A stretch of 64,000 nucleotides of DNA from an uncultured Pelagibacteraceae bacterium (GCA_902567685.1 CACFNH010000001.1:269998-333997), one strand, 5' to 3'. Counted from the first letter of the stretch, positions 38,531-49,338 are shown. Notes: a model not told the origin generated them from the letters alone. Numbers and translations: made by a program.

Positions 38531-39697
38531 ATGAGCTCAATACTAAACACTTATAACAGAAAAAAAATTTCCTTTAAAAGAGGAAAGGGCTGTTATTTAT
38601 ATTCAACAAATGGAAAAAAATACTTAGATTTTGTTCAAGGAATTGCTGTAAATTCTCTTGGTCATGCTAACGATCATCTTATAAGAGCTATCAACAAACA
38701 ATCAAAAAAAGTTTGGCATGTATCAAACGCTTTTATAATTCCAGAGCAAGAAAAATTAGCTAAAAGATTAACTCAAAAAACGTTTGCTGACTATGTTGCC
38801 TTTCAAAATTCAGGCGCTGAAGCAACAGAGGTAGCAATTAAGGTTGCAAGAAGATACTTCTATTCAAAAGGCCAACCTAAAAAAAATAGAATACTTTGTT
38901 TAAATAATAGTTTTCATGGAAGAACCTTGGCGACTATTTTCGCGAGTAATAACAAAAAATCTACTGAAGGATTTTATCCAAAAGTTGATGGATTTGATCA
39001 TTTTAATTTTGGAAATCACAAAGAATTAGAAAAAAAAATAACTAGTAAAACTGCAGCTATAATGGTTGAAACAATTATGGGCGAGGGTGGAATTAAAGTA
39101 ATTCCTGACTTTTGTCTTAGAGGTTTAAGAAAAATTTGTAATAGAAAAAAAATTCTTCTTATTCTTGATGAGGTTCAGTGTGGAATCGGAAGAACAGGTA
39201 AATTTTTTGCTTTCGAACACGCTAAGATTAAGCCTGACATAGTTCCTATAGCTAAAGGAATAGGCGGTGGATTTCCATTAGGAGCATGTTTAATGACAAA
39301 AAAAGTAGCTTCAGGAATGAAACCTGGTTCTCATGGAACAACTTTTGGAGGAAACCCTTTGGCCATGAGCGTTGGTAATGCTGTGCTTGATGTAATTTTT
39401 AAAAAAGGATTTTTAAAAAATGTTGAAAAGATATCAAGATATTTTCATAAAGAGCTTCAAAAATTAAAACAAGAATATCCTAAAGTTATCAAAGATGTTA
39501 GAGGCATGGGTTTGTTGGTTGGTATAAAAATTTCTCAAGATCAAACAAAATTTATAAAAAAATTATCTGATAATAAATTGCTTACGGTAAGGGCTGCCGA
39601 AAATGTTGTAAGATTATTACCGCCGCTTACTGTTAAAAAGAAAAATATTGATCAGGCAGTAGCAATATTAAAAAAAGTGTGTAAAACTTATAGATGA
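38531..39697 (+). CDS. argD: acetylornithine aminotransferase
   Basis: LILDEVQCGIGRTGKFFAFEH, KGIGGGFPLGA; followed by argF. Confidence 0.92.
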   Translation: MSSILNTYNRKKISFKRGKGCYLYSTNGKKYLDFVQGIAVNSLGHANDHLIRAINKQSKKVWHVSNAFIIPEQEKLAKRLTQKTFADYVAFQNSGAEATEVAIKVARRYFYSKGQPKKNRILCLNNSFHGRTLATIFASNNKKSTEGFYPKVDGFDHFNFGNHKELEKKITSKTAAIMVETIMGEGGIKVIPDFCLRGLRKICNRKKILLILDEVQCGIGRTGKFFAFEHAKIKPDIVPIAKGIGGGFPLGACLMTKKVASGMKPGSHGTTFGGNPLAMSVGNAVLDVIFKKGFLKNVEKISRYFHKELQKLKQEYPKVIKDVRGMGLLVGIKISQDQTKFIKKLSDNKLLTVRAAENVVRLLPPLTVKKKNIDQAVAILKKVCKTYR

Positions 39698-40620
39698 AAA
39701 ACTTTTTAGACATATCTGATCTGACTTCTAACGAACTGAGAGCAATTATTGAAGAAGCTAAAGTAAGAAAATCTAACAGAAAAGATTTAAACAAATCTGA
39801 AACAGATTCTGATCAACCTTTCAAAGGCAAATCAATGGTGATGATATTTGAAAAACCTTCTACGAGAACTAGAATTTCTTTCGATATTGCAGTTAAGCAA
39901 CTTGGAGGTTCTTCTATAATCTTAAATCCAGAAGGAATACATTATGGAAAAGGCAATGAAACTTTAAAAGATACAGCAAAAGTTTTATCTGAGTATGCAG
40001 ACATTATTATGCTTAGAACTTCTTCTCATGAAAATTTAAAAGAATTTGGAAAATATCTTAGTATTCCTATAATCAACGGACTCTCAAATCAAAGTCATCC
40101 ATGTCAAATCATGTCTGATATTTTTACTTTTGAAGAAACAAAAGGAAATATTGGAGGAAAAAGTATTGCATGGTTAGGTGATGGCAATAACAATATGTCT
40201 AATTCACTAATTGAAGCTGCTAGCAGATTTAATTTTAAATTAAAAATAGGTTGTCCAGATAAGTATAAACCTAACAAAAAAATAATGTTATGGGCAAAAA
40301 AAAATAATGTAGATGTATTAGTAACTAAAAATCCTAGTGAAGCCGCTAAAGATGTTGATTGTGTTATGACAGATAAATGGATTTCTATGAATGACAAAGT
40401 TAACAAAAAGGCTAAAAAAAATTCATTAAAAAAATATCAAGTAAATAAAAAACTAATGAAGTTAGCAAAATCCGATGCTATTTTTATGCATTGCCTTCCA
40501 GTAGGAAGAGAAGAAGAAGTTACAGATGAAGTAATTGATGGAAAACAGTCAGTAGTTTGGAGACAAGCTCTTAACAGAGTCCACGCACAAAAAAGTATTA
40601 TTAACTGGTGTTTGAACTAA
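39694..40620 (+). CDS. argF: ornithine carbamoyltransferase
   Basis: EKPSTRTRISFD, MHCLPVGREEEVTDEV. Confidence 0.95.
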   Translation: MKNFLDISDLTSNELRAIIEEAKVRKSNRKDLNKSETDSDQPFKGKSMVMIFEKPSTRTRISFDIAVKQLGGSSIILNPEGIHYGKGNETLKDTAKVLSEYADIIMLRTSSHENLKEFGKYLSIPIINGLSNQSHPCQIMSDIFTFEETKGNIGGKSIAWLGDGNNNMSNSLIEAASRFNFKLKIGCPDKYKPNKKIMLWAKKNNVDVLVTKNPSEAAKDVDCVMTDKWISMNDKVNKKAKKNSLKKYQVNKKLMKLAKSDAIFMHCLPVGREEEVTDEVIDGKQSVVWRQALNRVHAQKSIINWCLN

Positions 40621-41147
40621 GGTGTTGGTAGAGGACTGTCACTCTTAGAGTTCATAAATAAAATTACTGAAGCTCTATCTTTTTCTTTTTTTAAACCTGC
40701 AAAAGCCATTTTGGTCCCTTTTATATGAGCAGAAGGTTTAATTAAAAAACCATTCATTTCATCAAAAGTCCAAGTTTTGCCATAGGCAGCTAGAGCTTTT
40801 GAATATTTGTACCCCTCTACAGCTGCAGTTGTTCTTCCTAATACGCTCCAAAGATTTGGACCAATCATATTTTTTCCGCCAGCTGCTACCATGTGACAAG
40901 CACTACATTTTTTAAAAACTTTTTTGCCATGTTCTATATCTCCCATAGCTAATAATTCACTAATCTCTACTTTTGTTTCCCCAGATGAAGCAGATGCTAA
41001 AGTAGCTTCTGCTTTCTCTATTTTATAAGCAGATTGCTGAGGTTTATCGGCTAGAAATAAGATATCTGCAAATTTATTAATACTAAAAACAATTACTACA
41101 GTACCTAGAACTGCTGCTATAATTTTATTTAATTCAAAACCATTCAT
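40617..41147 (-). CDS. cycM: membrane-anchored cytochrome c family protein
   Basis: N-terminal TM, CSACH heme motif, GPNLWSVLGR. Confidence 0.85.
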   Translation of the reverse strand: MNGFELNKIIAAVLGTVVIVFSINKFADILFLADKPQQSAYKIEKAEATLASASSGETKVEISELLAMGDIEHGKKVFKKCSACHMVAAGGKNMIGPNLWSVLGRTTAAVEGYKYSKALAAYGKTWTFDEMNGFLIKPSAHIKGTKMAFAGLKKEKDRASVILFMNSKSDSPLPTP

Positions 41148-41240
41148 AAATTTGATAATTAATATTTGACGTATAACACGACTATATAAAAAAAGACTTA
41201 AAATAAGTTAATTTTTTTTGCGTCTTTGAGCCGCATAATT

Positions 41241-41984
41241 ATGACTGAGATTGCAATAATAATACCATCTAGACTTGACGCAAAAAGGCTACCCAACAAG
41301 CCTCTAAAAACCATCAATAATAAAGAAATGATACTTCACGTTCATGACATAGCTGTTAAAGCTAATGTGGGCGAGGTGATTGTAGCAACACCAGATGAAA
41401 AAATAATAGAAATAGTAAAAAAACATGGAGGTAAAGCAATTTTTACAAGAAGTGAACACGAAACAGGAACCGACAGGATTTTTGAGGCTTTTGAAAAAGA
41501 ATTAAAAAAAAAACCTAAATTTATAATTAATCTTCAAGGAGATATGCCAAACCTAGATACTTTGGCAATTATAGACCTTGTTAATCACATGAAAAAAAAC
41601 ACATGTGATATTGGAACATTGGCTTCAAATCTAGAAGAAGAAGAAAAAAAAGATAGTAATGTAGTAAAAGTTATTACTAAAAAGGATATTAAAAAAAAAG
41701 AATTTTCAGAAGCTATAGATTTTTTTAGACTTACTCAAAGTTCTATCGATAATTCTATCTACCATCATATAGGAATTTATGCCTTTACTAATGAAGCTTT
41801 AATAAGGTATGTAAATCTAAAAAGAACCAAACTTGAAATTGAAAGAAAACTAGAACAATTAAGAGCATTAGATAATAAGATGAAAATCGAAGTAGGCTAT
41901 GTAAAACAATGTCCTTTAAGTGTTGATACGGAAGAAGATTTTAATAAAATTAAAAAGATAATGGAAACCTATGACAAAAATTAA
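41241..41984 (+). CDS. kdsB: 3-deoxy-manno-octulosonate cytidylyltransferase
   Basis: IIPSRLDAKRLPNKPL, TRSEHETGTDRIFEA, NLQGDMPN; ATG at 41241. Confidence 0.93.
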   Translation: MTEIAIIIPSRLDAKRLPNKPLKTINNKEMILHVHDIAVKANVGEVIVATPDEKIIEIVKKHGGKAIFTRSEHETGTDRIFEAFEKELKKKPKFIINLQGDMPNLDTLAIIDLVNHMKKNTCDIGTLASNLEEEEKKDSNVVKVITKKDIKKKEFSEAIDFFRLTQSSIDNSIYHHIGIYAFTNEALIRYVNLKRTKLEIERKLEQLRALDNKMKIEVGYVKQCPLSVDTEEDFNKIKKIMETYDKN

Positions 41985-42813
41985 AGTTGCATTTCAAGGA
42001 GAGTTAGGAGCATATTCTCATATTTCTGTAAATGAAATTTTTAAGGATGCCGAAATAAAAACTTGTTCTACATTTGAAGAAACTTTTAAAACAGCACATG
42101 AAGATGAGTCATATAAAATTGTTATACCTTTGGAAAATTCATTAGCAGGAAGAGTAGCTGACATACATTATTTACTTCCCAAGTATAAACTTCAGATTCA
42201 TGGTGAACACTTTCAAGCTGTAGAACATAACTTAATAGCTAAACCAAATGCTGAAATGAAAGACATAAAATTTGTAAGGAGTCATGCTCAGGCTATAGGA
42301 CAGTGCCAAAAAATTATAATGGAAAATAAATATAAAACTATTATATCTGCTGATACTGCTGGCTCCGCCAAAGAACTTGCTGATAGTAAAGATAAATCTA
42401 TTGCTGCTATAGCATCAAAACTTTCTGCAGAAATTTATAAATTAAAGATTCTAAAAAAAAATATAGAAGATGAAAAAGGTAATGTGACAAGATTCCTTAT
42501 TATGGGAAAAAATGTACAACAACCAGAATTTAAAAAAGAAAAAAAATATATAACTACCTGTATATTTAGACTAAAAAGTAAACCCTCGGCTCTATACAAA
42601 TCGCTAGGAGGATTTGCAACCAATCAAATTAACATGACTAAGCTTGAGAGTTTTTCAGTAAAAAATACATTTGCACAAACTAATTTTTATTTGGATTTTG
42701 AAGGACACTTAGATGATAAACCAGTACAAAATGCCATGGAAGAGCTTGGATTTCACACTGAAAGACTTGATATTTTAGGGGTATATGAAGCCTCTTCATT
42801 TAGGCAAAAATAG
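41971..42813 (+). CDS. pheA: prephenate dehydratase with ACT domain
   Basis: VAFQGELGAYSH, PLENSLAGRV, NVTRFLIMG, NMTKLESF. Confidence 0.93.
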   Translation: MTKIKVAFQGELGAYSHISVNEIFKDAEIKTCSTFEETFKTAHEDESYKIVIPLENSLAGRVADIHYLLPKYKLQIHGEHFQAVEHNLIAKPNAEMKDIKFVRSHAQAIGQCQKIIMENKYKTIISADTAGSAKELADSKDKSIAAIASKLSAEIYKLKILKKNIEDEKGNVTRFLIMGKNVQQPEFKKEKKYITTCIFRLKSKPSALYKSLGGFATNQINMTKLESFSVKNTFAQTNFYLDFEGHLDDKPVQNAMEELGFHTERLDILGVYEASSFRQK

Positions 42814-42835
42814 TCCACAAAATCAAAATCTAACC

Positions 42836-42865
42836 TTGTAGTAATCAAATTGATCTTGATATAAT
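42836..42865 (+). promoter_or_regulatory. candidate sigma-70 promoter for SRP RNA
   Basis: TTGTAG-N18-TATAAT. Confidence 0.5.
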
Positions 42866-42870
42866 CATTT

Positions 42871-42963
42871 GGAGGTTGGCATCAGGTGGATGTTTCATAA
42901 ACCCGGTCAGGTCTGAAAGGAAGCAGCCGTAGTGAAAATTTTTCAGGTTGTTTGCCTGCCTCC
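42871..42963 (+). ncRNA. ffs: 4.5S signal recognition particle RNA (bacterial small SRP)
   Basis: CCCGGTCAGGTCTGAAAGGAAGCAGCCG apical motif; GGAGG...CCTCC closing stem; upstream of dnaX. Confidence 0.95.
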
Positions 42964-42972
42964 TTTTGTAAA

Positions 42973-44661
42973 ATGAAAGATAGTAAAATTCTAGCCTTAA
43001 AATATAGACCTCAAGAGTTTAAAGATTTAATAGGTCAAGAGGTAATGGCTCAAACTATTACCAACGGTATCGAATTAGGAAAAACACCAAATGCTTATCT
43101 TTTAACTGGGATAAGAGGTGTTGGAAAAACTACAACAGCAAGATTGATCGCAAAAGCTTTAAACTGTATTAAAAATATTGATAAAAATAAAAAATGTTCA
43201 CCAGAAGAATTTTGTAGCTCATGTAAGGAAATAATAAACTCTAGACACATAGATGTTCTTGAAATGGATGCTGCTTCTAAAACTGGAATAGATGATATTA
43301 GAGAACTTATAGAAAATTCAAAATATAGTCCAACAAGTGCTAAATTTAAAATTTTTATTATTGATGAAGTTCATATGCTTTCGAAACAAGCATTTAATGG
43401 TTTACTTAAGACCTTGGAGGAACCTCCTCCCAGTTTAAAGTTTATTTTAGCAACAACAGAAGTTAGAAAAATTCCTGTTACTATTCTATCAAGATGCCAA
43501 AGATTTGATTTAAAAAGAGTTAGTCTTGAAAAGTTATTAATACATTTAAAAAATGTATCTAAAAAAGAAAGTGGAAATATATCTGAAGACGCGCTCAGAT
43601 TAATTTCAAAAGCTTCAGAAGGTTCTGTTAGAGATGCTGTTTCCTTGTTAGACAGAGCTTTATTAGCTCAGACAATTAATAAAGATAAAGAGATTAAAGA
43701 CCAAGATATAAGAGAAATGTTAGGTCTAGCAGATAGAAATAAAACAATTTTACTTTTTAAGGAAATCTTGTCTGGAGATCAAAAAAAGGCAGTATCTCAT
43801 TTAAAAGAGCTAATTGATAACGGACTTGATGCTAAAAATTTTCTTAACGATATTCTTGAGTTGCTTTATTTATTTAGTAGAAGAATCAACCTCGGACCAA
43901 TAGAAAAAGATGCTTTGATCTCAGAATCAGAAATTCAATTAATTGAAGAACATACAAAAAATCTAAATATGCAAGATCTTGGATTATTCTGGCAACTCAC
44001 AATTAAAACTATGGATGATCTTAAAGTTGTAGCCAATGAAAATTTAACTTTAGAAATGTATATAATGCAATTAATTCATTTGAAAGATATAGGAGTAATT
44101 CAAGAAGAAAATTATGAAACCCAAACCAATGGAGGTTCTCAAATTTATAAAAAGAATAATAAAGAAAATATAAATGAAGAAGAAGATACAAAAAAAATAA
44201 CTAGTTCAATAAAAAATCAACTTAAAAGTACTAATCAGATTAAAACAAACTTAATCAAGAATCCTAAACTTGAAAATGAATACAGTACCAAAACAGAAAT
44301 TAAAAATTTTCAGGATTTGATAAATATTGCTACTAAAGAAAAAGAGATAGAGCTTAAATATGATTTAGAACGAAATGTAAAATTAGTTAGTTTCAAAAAA
44401 GGTAAAATTGATATTAGTTTCAACGAAAAATTAAATAAAAAGTTCATTAAAATTTTAACTGAAAAGCTATTATCTTGGACAGGTGAAAGATGGATAATCT
44501 CTTTAAGTAAAAATATTGGAGCAAAAACAGTTTATGAAAAAAAACTAGAAAACAAGTCAGCTAGTCTATTAAAAGAACAAAACAATGATTTGGTAAAAAA
44601 AATATTATCAAATTTTCCAGATGCAAAACTTATTGATGTAGAAGAGGATAAGGATGCCTGA
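42973..44661 (+). CDS. dnaX: DNA polymerase III subunits tau/gamma
   Basis: LTGIRGVGKTTTARLIAKALNC, IDEVHMLS; ATG 42973 preferred over TTG 42952, which lies in the SRP RNA. Confidence 0.95.
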   Translation: MKDSKILALKYRPQEFKDLIGQEVMAQTITNGIELGKTPNAYLLTGIRGVGKTTTARLIAKALNCIKNIDKNKKCSPEEFCSSCKEIINSRHIDVLEMDAASKTGIDDIRELIENSKYSPTSAKFKIFIIDEVHMLSKQAFNGLLKTLEEPPPSLKFILATTEVRKIPVTILSRCQRFDLKRVSLEKLLIHLKNVSKKESGNISEDALRLISKASEGSVRDAVSLLDRALLAQTINKDKEIKDQDIREMLGLADRNKTILLFKEILSGDQKKAVSHLKELIDNGLDAKNFLNDILELLYLFSRRINLGPIEKDALISESEIQLIEEHTKNLNMQDLGLFWQLTIKTMDDLKVVANENLTLEMYIMQLIHLKDIGVIQEENYETQTNGGSQIYKKNNKENINEEEDTKKITSSIKNQLKSTNQIKTNLIKNPKLENEYSTKTEIKNFQDLINIATKEKEIELKYDLERNVKLVSFKKGKIDISFNEKLNKKFIKILTEKLLSWTGERWIISLSKNIGAKTVYEKKLENKSASLLKEQNNDLVKKILSNFPDAKLIDVEEDKDA

Positions 44662-44974
44662 CTTTACAGACATGTTGTCAAAAGCAAAAGAAATGCAAAC
44701 AAAAATGAAAGAAGCTCAGGACGCTATTAAAAAGATTCAAGTTGAGGGAGAAGCAGGCGGAAATTTAGTTAAAGTCACTCTTAATGGAGAATACGAGATA
44801 AAATCAATTGTAGTTAGTGAGGAAGCCAAGAAAGAAGGAATGGAAATAATTAACGATCTAATTATAGCTGCTTATAATAATGCAAAAGAAAAATTAAAAA
44901 AAAAATCTTCAGAAGAACTTTCTAAAGTTACCGGAGGACTAGGTTTACCTTCTGATTTTAAACTCCCTTTTTAA
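44654..44974 (+). CDS. ybaB: YbaB/EbfC family nucleoid-associated protein
   Basis: MLSKAKEMQTKMKEAQ, GGLGLPSDFKLPF; dnaX-ybaB-recR order. Confidence 0.92.
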   Translation: MPDFTDMLSKAKEMQTKMKEAQDAIKKIQVEGEAGGNLVKVTLNGEYEIKSIVVSEEAKKEGMEIINDLIIAAYNNAKEKLKKKSSEELSKVTGGLGLPSDFKLPF

Positions 44975-45580
44975 ATGAGTAATGACATTCCAGAAATAGA
45001 AGACTTAATTAAGCAATTTTCTAAACTTCCAGGTTTAGGACCTAAATCTGCAAAGAGAATTATACTCAAGCTAATCAATAATAAAGACAGCATGGTAAAA
45101 CCGTTAGCTCAATCTTTGGCTAAAGTTTACAAAAATGTAGTTAGATGTGTTAATTGTGGGAATTTAAAAATAATGGACAAAACTTGTGTTTGTGAAGGTG
45201 AAAACAAGTTTGATAAAATTTGTGTTGTAGAAAACCTTGCAGACATGTGGGTAATAGAATCTGCAAATATTTTTAAAGGCCATTACCATATATTAGGCGG
45301 TACACTTAATTCTGATCAAAGTTATGAGCAAAAAAATCTTCTAATAGACTCTTTAGTTAAAAGAATTAAAAAAAATAGTCTTAAGGAGGTAATTATCGCC
45401 ACAAGCGCTACCATAGAAGGACAAACAACTGCTCACTATATAGAAGACTCTATAAAAAATGATAAAATAAAAATTAGCAAATTAGCCCAAGGTTTACCTG
45501 TGGGTGGTGAAATTGAACAATTAGATGATGGAACATTGTTTTCAGCTTTTAAAAATAGAGTTCCAGTGACTAGTGAATAG
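44975..45580 (+). CDS. recR: recombination protein RecR
   Basis: [32 protein letters not shown]. Confidence 0.93.
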   Translation: MSNDIPEIEDLIKQFSKLPGLGPKSAKRIILKLINNKDSMVKPLAQSLAKVYKNVVRCVNCGNLKIMDKTCVCEGENKFDKICVVENLADMWVIESANIFKGHYHILGGTLNSDQSYEQKNLLIDSLVKRIKKNSLKEVIIATSATIEGQTTAHYIEDSIKNDKIKISKLAQGLPVGGEIEQLDDGTLFSAFKNRVPVTSE

Positions 45581-47732
45581 ATTTTTTTTCTAATCTTCTT
45601 TTATGCAATAATGGCTCAGTATATCCCGAAGGTTGCTCTCTACCTTTAAAAACTAAGTCACAAGCAGCTTTAAATGCTATTGAACCATCAAAGTCTTTTG
45701 ACATTTCTTGATATTCATTCCTGCCATATCTTTGGTATGCGGGATCATCTATATTTTGTTTATCTACTATTGTAGCCATTTTTTTCATAATTTTAATAAC
45801 TTGATCTTTTGAACAGACTCCATGATGCAACCAGTTTGCCATATGTTGAGAGGATATTCTTAATGTTGCTCTGTCTTCCATTAAACCGATATCATTAATA
45901 TCAGGAACTTTTGAGCACCCAACTCCATTATTTATCCATCTAACAACATAGCCAAGAATACTTTGAGCATTATTTTCTATTTCTTTATTAATTTCTTCGA
46001 CAGACCAATTTGGTCTATCTGCAGTTGGTATATTTAAAATATTTTCTAATTTAGCCGTCTCTCTTGACTTAATTTTTTTTTGTTCTTCAAAAACATCTAT
46101 TTGATGGTAATGAACAGCATGTAAAGTAGCGGCTGTAGGAGAAGGCACCCAAGCACAATTAGCTCCAGCTTTTACATGGTCAATCTTTTGTTTCATCATG
46201 TCAGCCATTTTATCTGGCATTGCCCACATTCCTTTGCCTATTTGAGCTTTATTAGAAAATCCACAGGCTAAACCAATATCAACGTTCCAGTTTTCATATG
46301 TGTTTAGCCATAAAGATTTTTTCATATCTCCTTTAAAAATCATTGGACCAGATTCAAACGAAGTATGTATTTCATCACCGGTTCTGTCTAAAAAACCTGT
46401 ATTAATAAAGACCACTCTATCTTTAACTGTTCTTATACATTCTTTTAGATTAATAGTAGTTCTTCTTTCTTCATCCATAATTCCTATCTTTATAGTATTT
46501 TTTTTCAGTTTTAAGACTTGTTCAACTTCATTAAAAATCATATTTGAAAAATGAACTTCTTCAGGTCCATGCATTTTAGGCTTAACTATATAAACTGATC
46601 CCGTTCTTGAATTTTTTTTGTTTTTTAAATCGTGTTTTGCACAAAGGACAGTAAAAAAAGCATCCATAATTCCTTCTGGGATTTCTGAGCCATCCTTTAA
46701 AGTAACCGAAGGATTCGTCATAAGATGACCGACATTTCTATTTAGCAACAATGCTCTGCCATGTAGCTTCACATTAGATCCATCAATAGTATTATATATT
46801 CTGTCGGGATTTAATTTTCTTATAAATTTTTTTCCATTTTTTTCTAATTTAGCCTGTAAATCTCCTTTCATAATTCCCAACCAATTTCTATAACCTTTAA
46901 CTTTGTCTTGTGAATCTACTGCAGCTACGGAGTCCTCATGATCCATGATTGTGGATATTGCAGATTCAAGAATTATGTCTTCTATACTTGCTTTGTCCTC
47001 TTTTCCATTTATGCCATTAGCATCAAAAATAATATCAATATGAAGATTATTTTTTTTAAGCAAAAGGGAGGATAAATTATTAGGTTTGCCAGAATAACCT
47101 ACAAATTGCTTTTTATCTTTAAGTTCTAAACTTAATTTTTTATTAGATATTTTTGGAATCTCTGAAAGGTCTTTCCAGCTACCATTTAAAAGAGGTACAT
47201 TTTTATCTAAAAAATTACGAGCATACTCTATTACCTTTTTTCCTCGCTTTGGATTGTATTTATTTTCTCGTTTGGCCCCATCAGTCTCAGGAATGACATC
47301 TGTACCATATAAAGCATTATAAAAACTTCCCCAACGTGCATTAGCTGCGTTTATGGCATACCTAGCATTATCTATGGGAACAACTAATTGTGGTCCTGCA
47401 ATTGATGAAATTTCTCGATCTACATCAGAAGTACTTATTTTAAAGTCTTCTTTTTCTTCAACAATATAATTTATTGATTTTAAGAATTTAATGTACTGAT
47501 CTTTATCAAATTTATCTCCTTTCTTAGAAATATGCCAATCATCTATCTTTTTTTGTATTTCTTCTCTGGTTTGTAGCAATTTTTTATTTATCAAAGTTAA
47601 CTTCTGAACAGATTTTTCAAATTCAAACCAAAAAGTATTCGATTCAAGACCAGTGTTTGGAATTGCCTCATTATTTATAAAATCAAATAGTTCAGAGTCT
47701 ATTTTGAGATTACCTACATTGATTTTTTTCAT
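45570..47732 (-). CDS. glcB: malate synthase G
   Basis: [51 protein letters not shown]. Confidence 0.95.
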   Translation of the reverse strand: MKKINVGNLKIDSELFDFINNEAIPNTGLESNTFWFEFEKSVQKLTLINKKLLQTREEIQKKIDDWHISKKGDKFDKDQYIKFLKSINYIVEEKEDFKISTSDVDREISSIAGPQLVVPIDNARYAINAANARWGSFYNALYGTDVIPETDGAKRENKYNPKRGKKVIEYARNFLDKNVPLLNGSWKDLSEIPKISNKKLSLELKDKKQFVGYSGKPNNLSSLLLKKNNLHIDIIFDANGINGKEDKASIEDIILESAISTIMDHEDSVAAVDSQDKVKGYRNWLGIMKGDLQAKLEKNGKKFIRKLNPDRIYNTIDGSNVKLHGRALLLNRNVGHLMTNPSVTLKDGSEIPEGIMDAFFTVLCAKHDLKNKKNSRTGSVYIVKPKMHGPEEVHFSNMIFNEVEQVLKLKKNTIKIGIMDEERRTTINLKECIRTVKDRVVFINTGFLDRTGDEIHTSFESGPMIFKGDMKKSLWLNTYENWNVDIGLACGFSNKAQIGKGMWAMPDKMADMMKQKIDHVKAGANCAWVPSPTAATLHAVHYHQIDVFEEQKKIKSRETAKLENILNIPTADRPNWSVEEINKEIENNAQSILGYVVRWINNGVGCSKVPDINDIGLMEDRATLRISSQHMANWLHHGVCSKDQVIKIMKKMATIVDKQNIDDPAYQRYGRNEYQEMSKDFDGSIAFKAACDLVFKGREQPSGYTEPLLHKRRLEKKSIH

Positions 47733-47804
47733 ATAAATTCTAATAAATCAAAGAAATCAAACTTAAACAACATTTTATTGACATAATTAATTGTGACACA
47801 TTTG

Positions 47805-47825
47805 AATTCTATTAAAAATAGAATT
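47805..47825. promoter_or_regulatory. 9-bp inverted repeat between divergent glcB and accA
   Basis: AATTCTATT-AAA-AATAGAATT. Confidence 0.5.
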
Positions 47826-47846
47826 ATTATTAACTAACCGATTTAT

Positions 47847-48953
47847 ATGAGAAATTATTTAGAATTTGAAAAAGAAATAAAATCATTAGAAGAACAAGCT
47901 GAAAATCTTAGAAGTCCATTTGGCTCAGAGGGTATTTCTGAAGTAGATACAAAAAAAATTAAAAATATACAGCAAGAAATTGAACAAAAGCTTAAAGAAA
48001 CCTATAAAAACCTCAATAGCTGGCAAAAAACTTTAGTTGCAAGACATGAGGATAGACCAAAAGCAAATTTCTATATTAAGAAAATTTTTTCTAATTTTAC
48101 AAACCTTTCTGGTGACAGGTATTTCGGAGATGATAAATCTGTTATTGCAGGTTTTGGTCTAATTAATAATACATCTGTCTTAATTATTGGGCAAGAAAAA
48201 GGAGAAGATCTTAACAGTAGGATTGAAAGAAATTTTGGAATGATGAAGCCAGAAGGATACAGAAAATGTATTAGATTAATGAGGTTAGCAGACAAATTTC
48301 AAATTCCAGTTGTAACTTTTATTGATACACCTGGTGCTTCTCCACAACTTGGATCAGAACAGCGAGGGCAAGCTTCAGCAATAGCAAACTCAATTGAATG
48401 CTGCATGTCATTAAAAGTTCCAAATATTTCAATTGTAATTGGCGAAGGTGGATCAGGAGGCGCTATTGCTCTTGCATCTTCTAATAAGGTCATAATGCTA
48501 GAAAATTCTATCTATTCTGTTATTTCGCCAGAAGGGTGTGCTTCTATTCTTTGGAGAGATCCTACTAAGTCACTCGAAGCTGCTGAAGCAATGAAATTAA
48601 CTGCAAAAGATCTTTTAAGTTTAGGAATTATAGATGAAGTTATAGAAGAACCTTTGGGAGGCGCTCATAGAGATTCAGAAAAAACAGTGCAAAATGTTAG
48701 AAATTCTATAATAAAAAATTTACAATTTTTTGAAAACTTTTCTGGAGAGGAAATATATGAACAACGAAAAGCAAAATTTTTAAAAATAGGAAGAGATAGG
48801 GGATTTATTAAATCTTCTAAATCTGACAATTTAGGATTGGGCTACGAACAGTCAATATTGTTAAAAGTCAAGAGACATTTAATACAAAATAAATATATTT
48901 ATTTAGGACTATCTTTAGTTTTTACCGCAGGAATAATAGCTCTATTTAATTAA
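47847..48953 (+). CDS. accA: acetyl-CoA carboxylase carboxyltransferase subunit alpha with C-terminal hydrophobic tail
   Basis: FIDTPGASPQLGSEQRGQ, VIGEGGSGGAIAL, VISPEGCASILWRD; tail YIYLGLSLVFTAGIIALFN. Confidence 0.92.
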   Translation: MRNYLEFEKEIKSLEEQAENLRSPFGSEGISEVDTKKIKNIQQEIEQKLKETYKNLNSWQKTLVARHEDRPKANFYIKKIFSNFTNLSGDRYFGDDKSVIAGFGLINNTSVLIIGQEKGEDLNSRIERNFGMMKPEGYRKCIRLMRLADKFQIPVVTFIDTPGASPQLGSEQRGQASAIANSIECCMSLKVPNISIVIGEGGSGGAIALASSNKVIMLENSIYSVISPEGCASILWRDPTKSLEAAEAMKLTAKDLLSLGIIDEVIEEPLGGAHRDSEKTVQNVRNSIIKNLQFFENFSGEEIYEQRKAKFLKIGRDRGFIKSSKSDNLGLGYEQSILLKVKRHLIQNKYIYLGLSLVFTAGIIALFN

Positions 48954-49048
48954 TATATGTTGCAAAATAGACTATTTTCTTAATTTTTTCACTTTTTTAA
49001 AGAAAGACGTCTTGACATACTCTAATCAAATCTATTAAGAGGGGCAGT

Positions 49049-49067
49049 TCAGTAATTTTATTACTGA
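49049..49067 (+). promoter_or_regulatory. perfect 8-bp hairpin in cspA 5' leader
   Basis: TCAGTAAT-TTT-ATTACTGA. Confidence 0.55.
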
Positions 49068-49100
49068 TTAAAGTTAATAACAAATAAGGAAAAGTAAATA

Positions 49101-49313
49101 ATGAGTACACTAAAAGGTAAAGTTAAGTGGTTCAATGGTACCAAAGGTTATGGTTTCATTGAAAGAGAAGACAAAGAAAAAGACGTGTTCGTTCACAGCT
49201 CTGCAGTTAGAGAAGCTGGTTTAAAATATTTAAACGAAGGCGATGAACTAACGTTTGAAGTGGAAAGCACGGAAAAAGGTCCTTCCGCAGTAAAATTGCA
49301 GAAAACATCTTAA
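49101..49313 (+). CDS. cspA: cold-shock domain protein
   Basis: [31 protein letters not shown]. Confidence 0.95.
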   Translation: MSTLKGKVKWFNGTKGYGFIEREDKEKDVFVHSSAVREAGLKYLNEGDELTFEVESTEKGPSAVKLQKTS

Positions 49314-49338
49314 ATCTTATTTCCTAAATTCAGATTAT

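Noticed and set aside
42952-42972. dnaX start at TTG 42952
   Set aside because: Lies inside the 3' stem of the SRP RNA; ATG at 42973 is more plausible.
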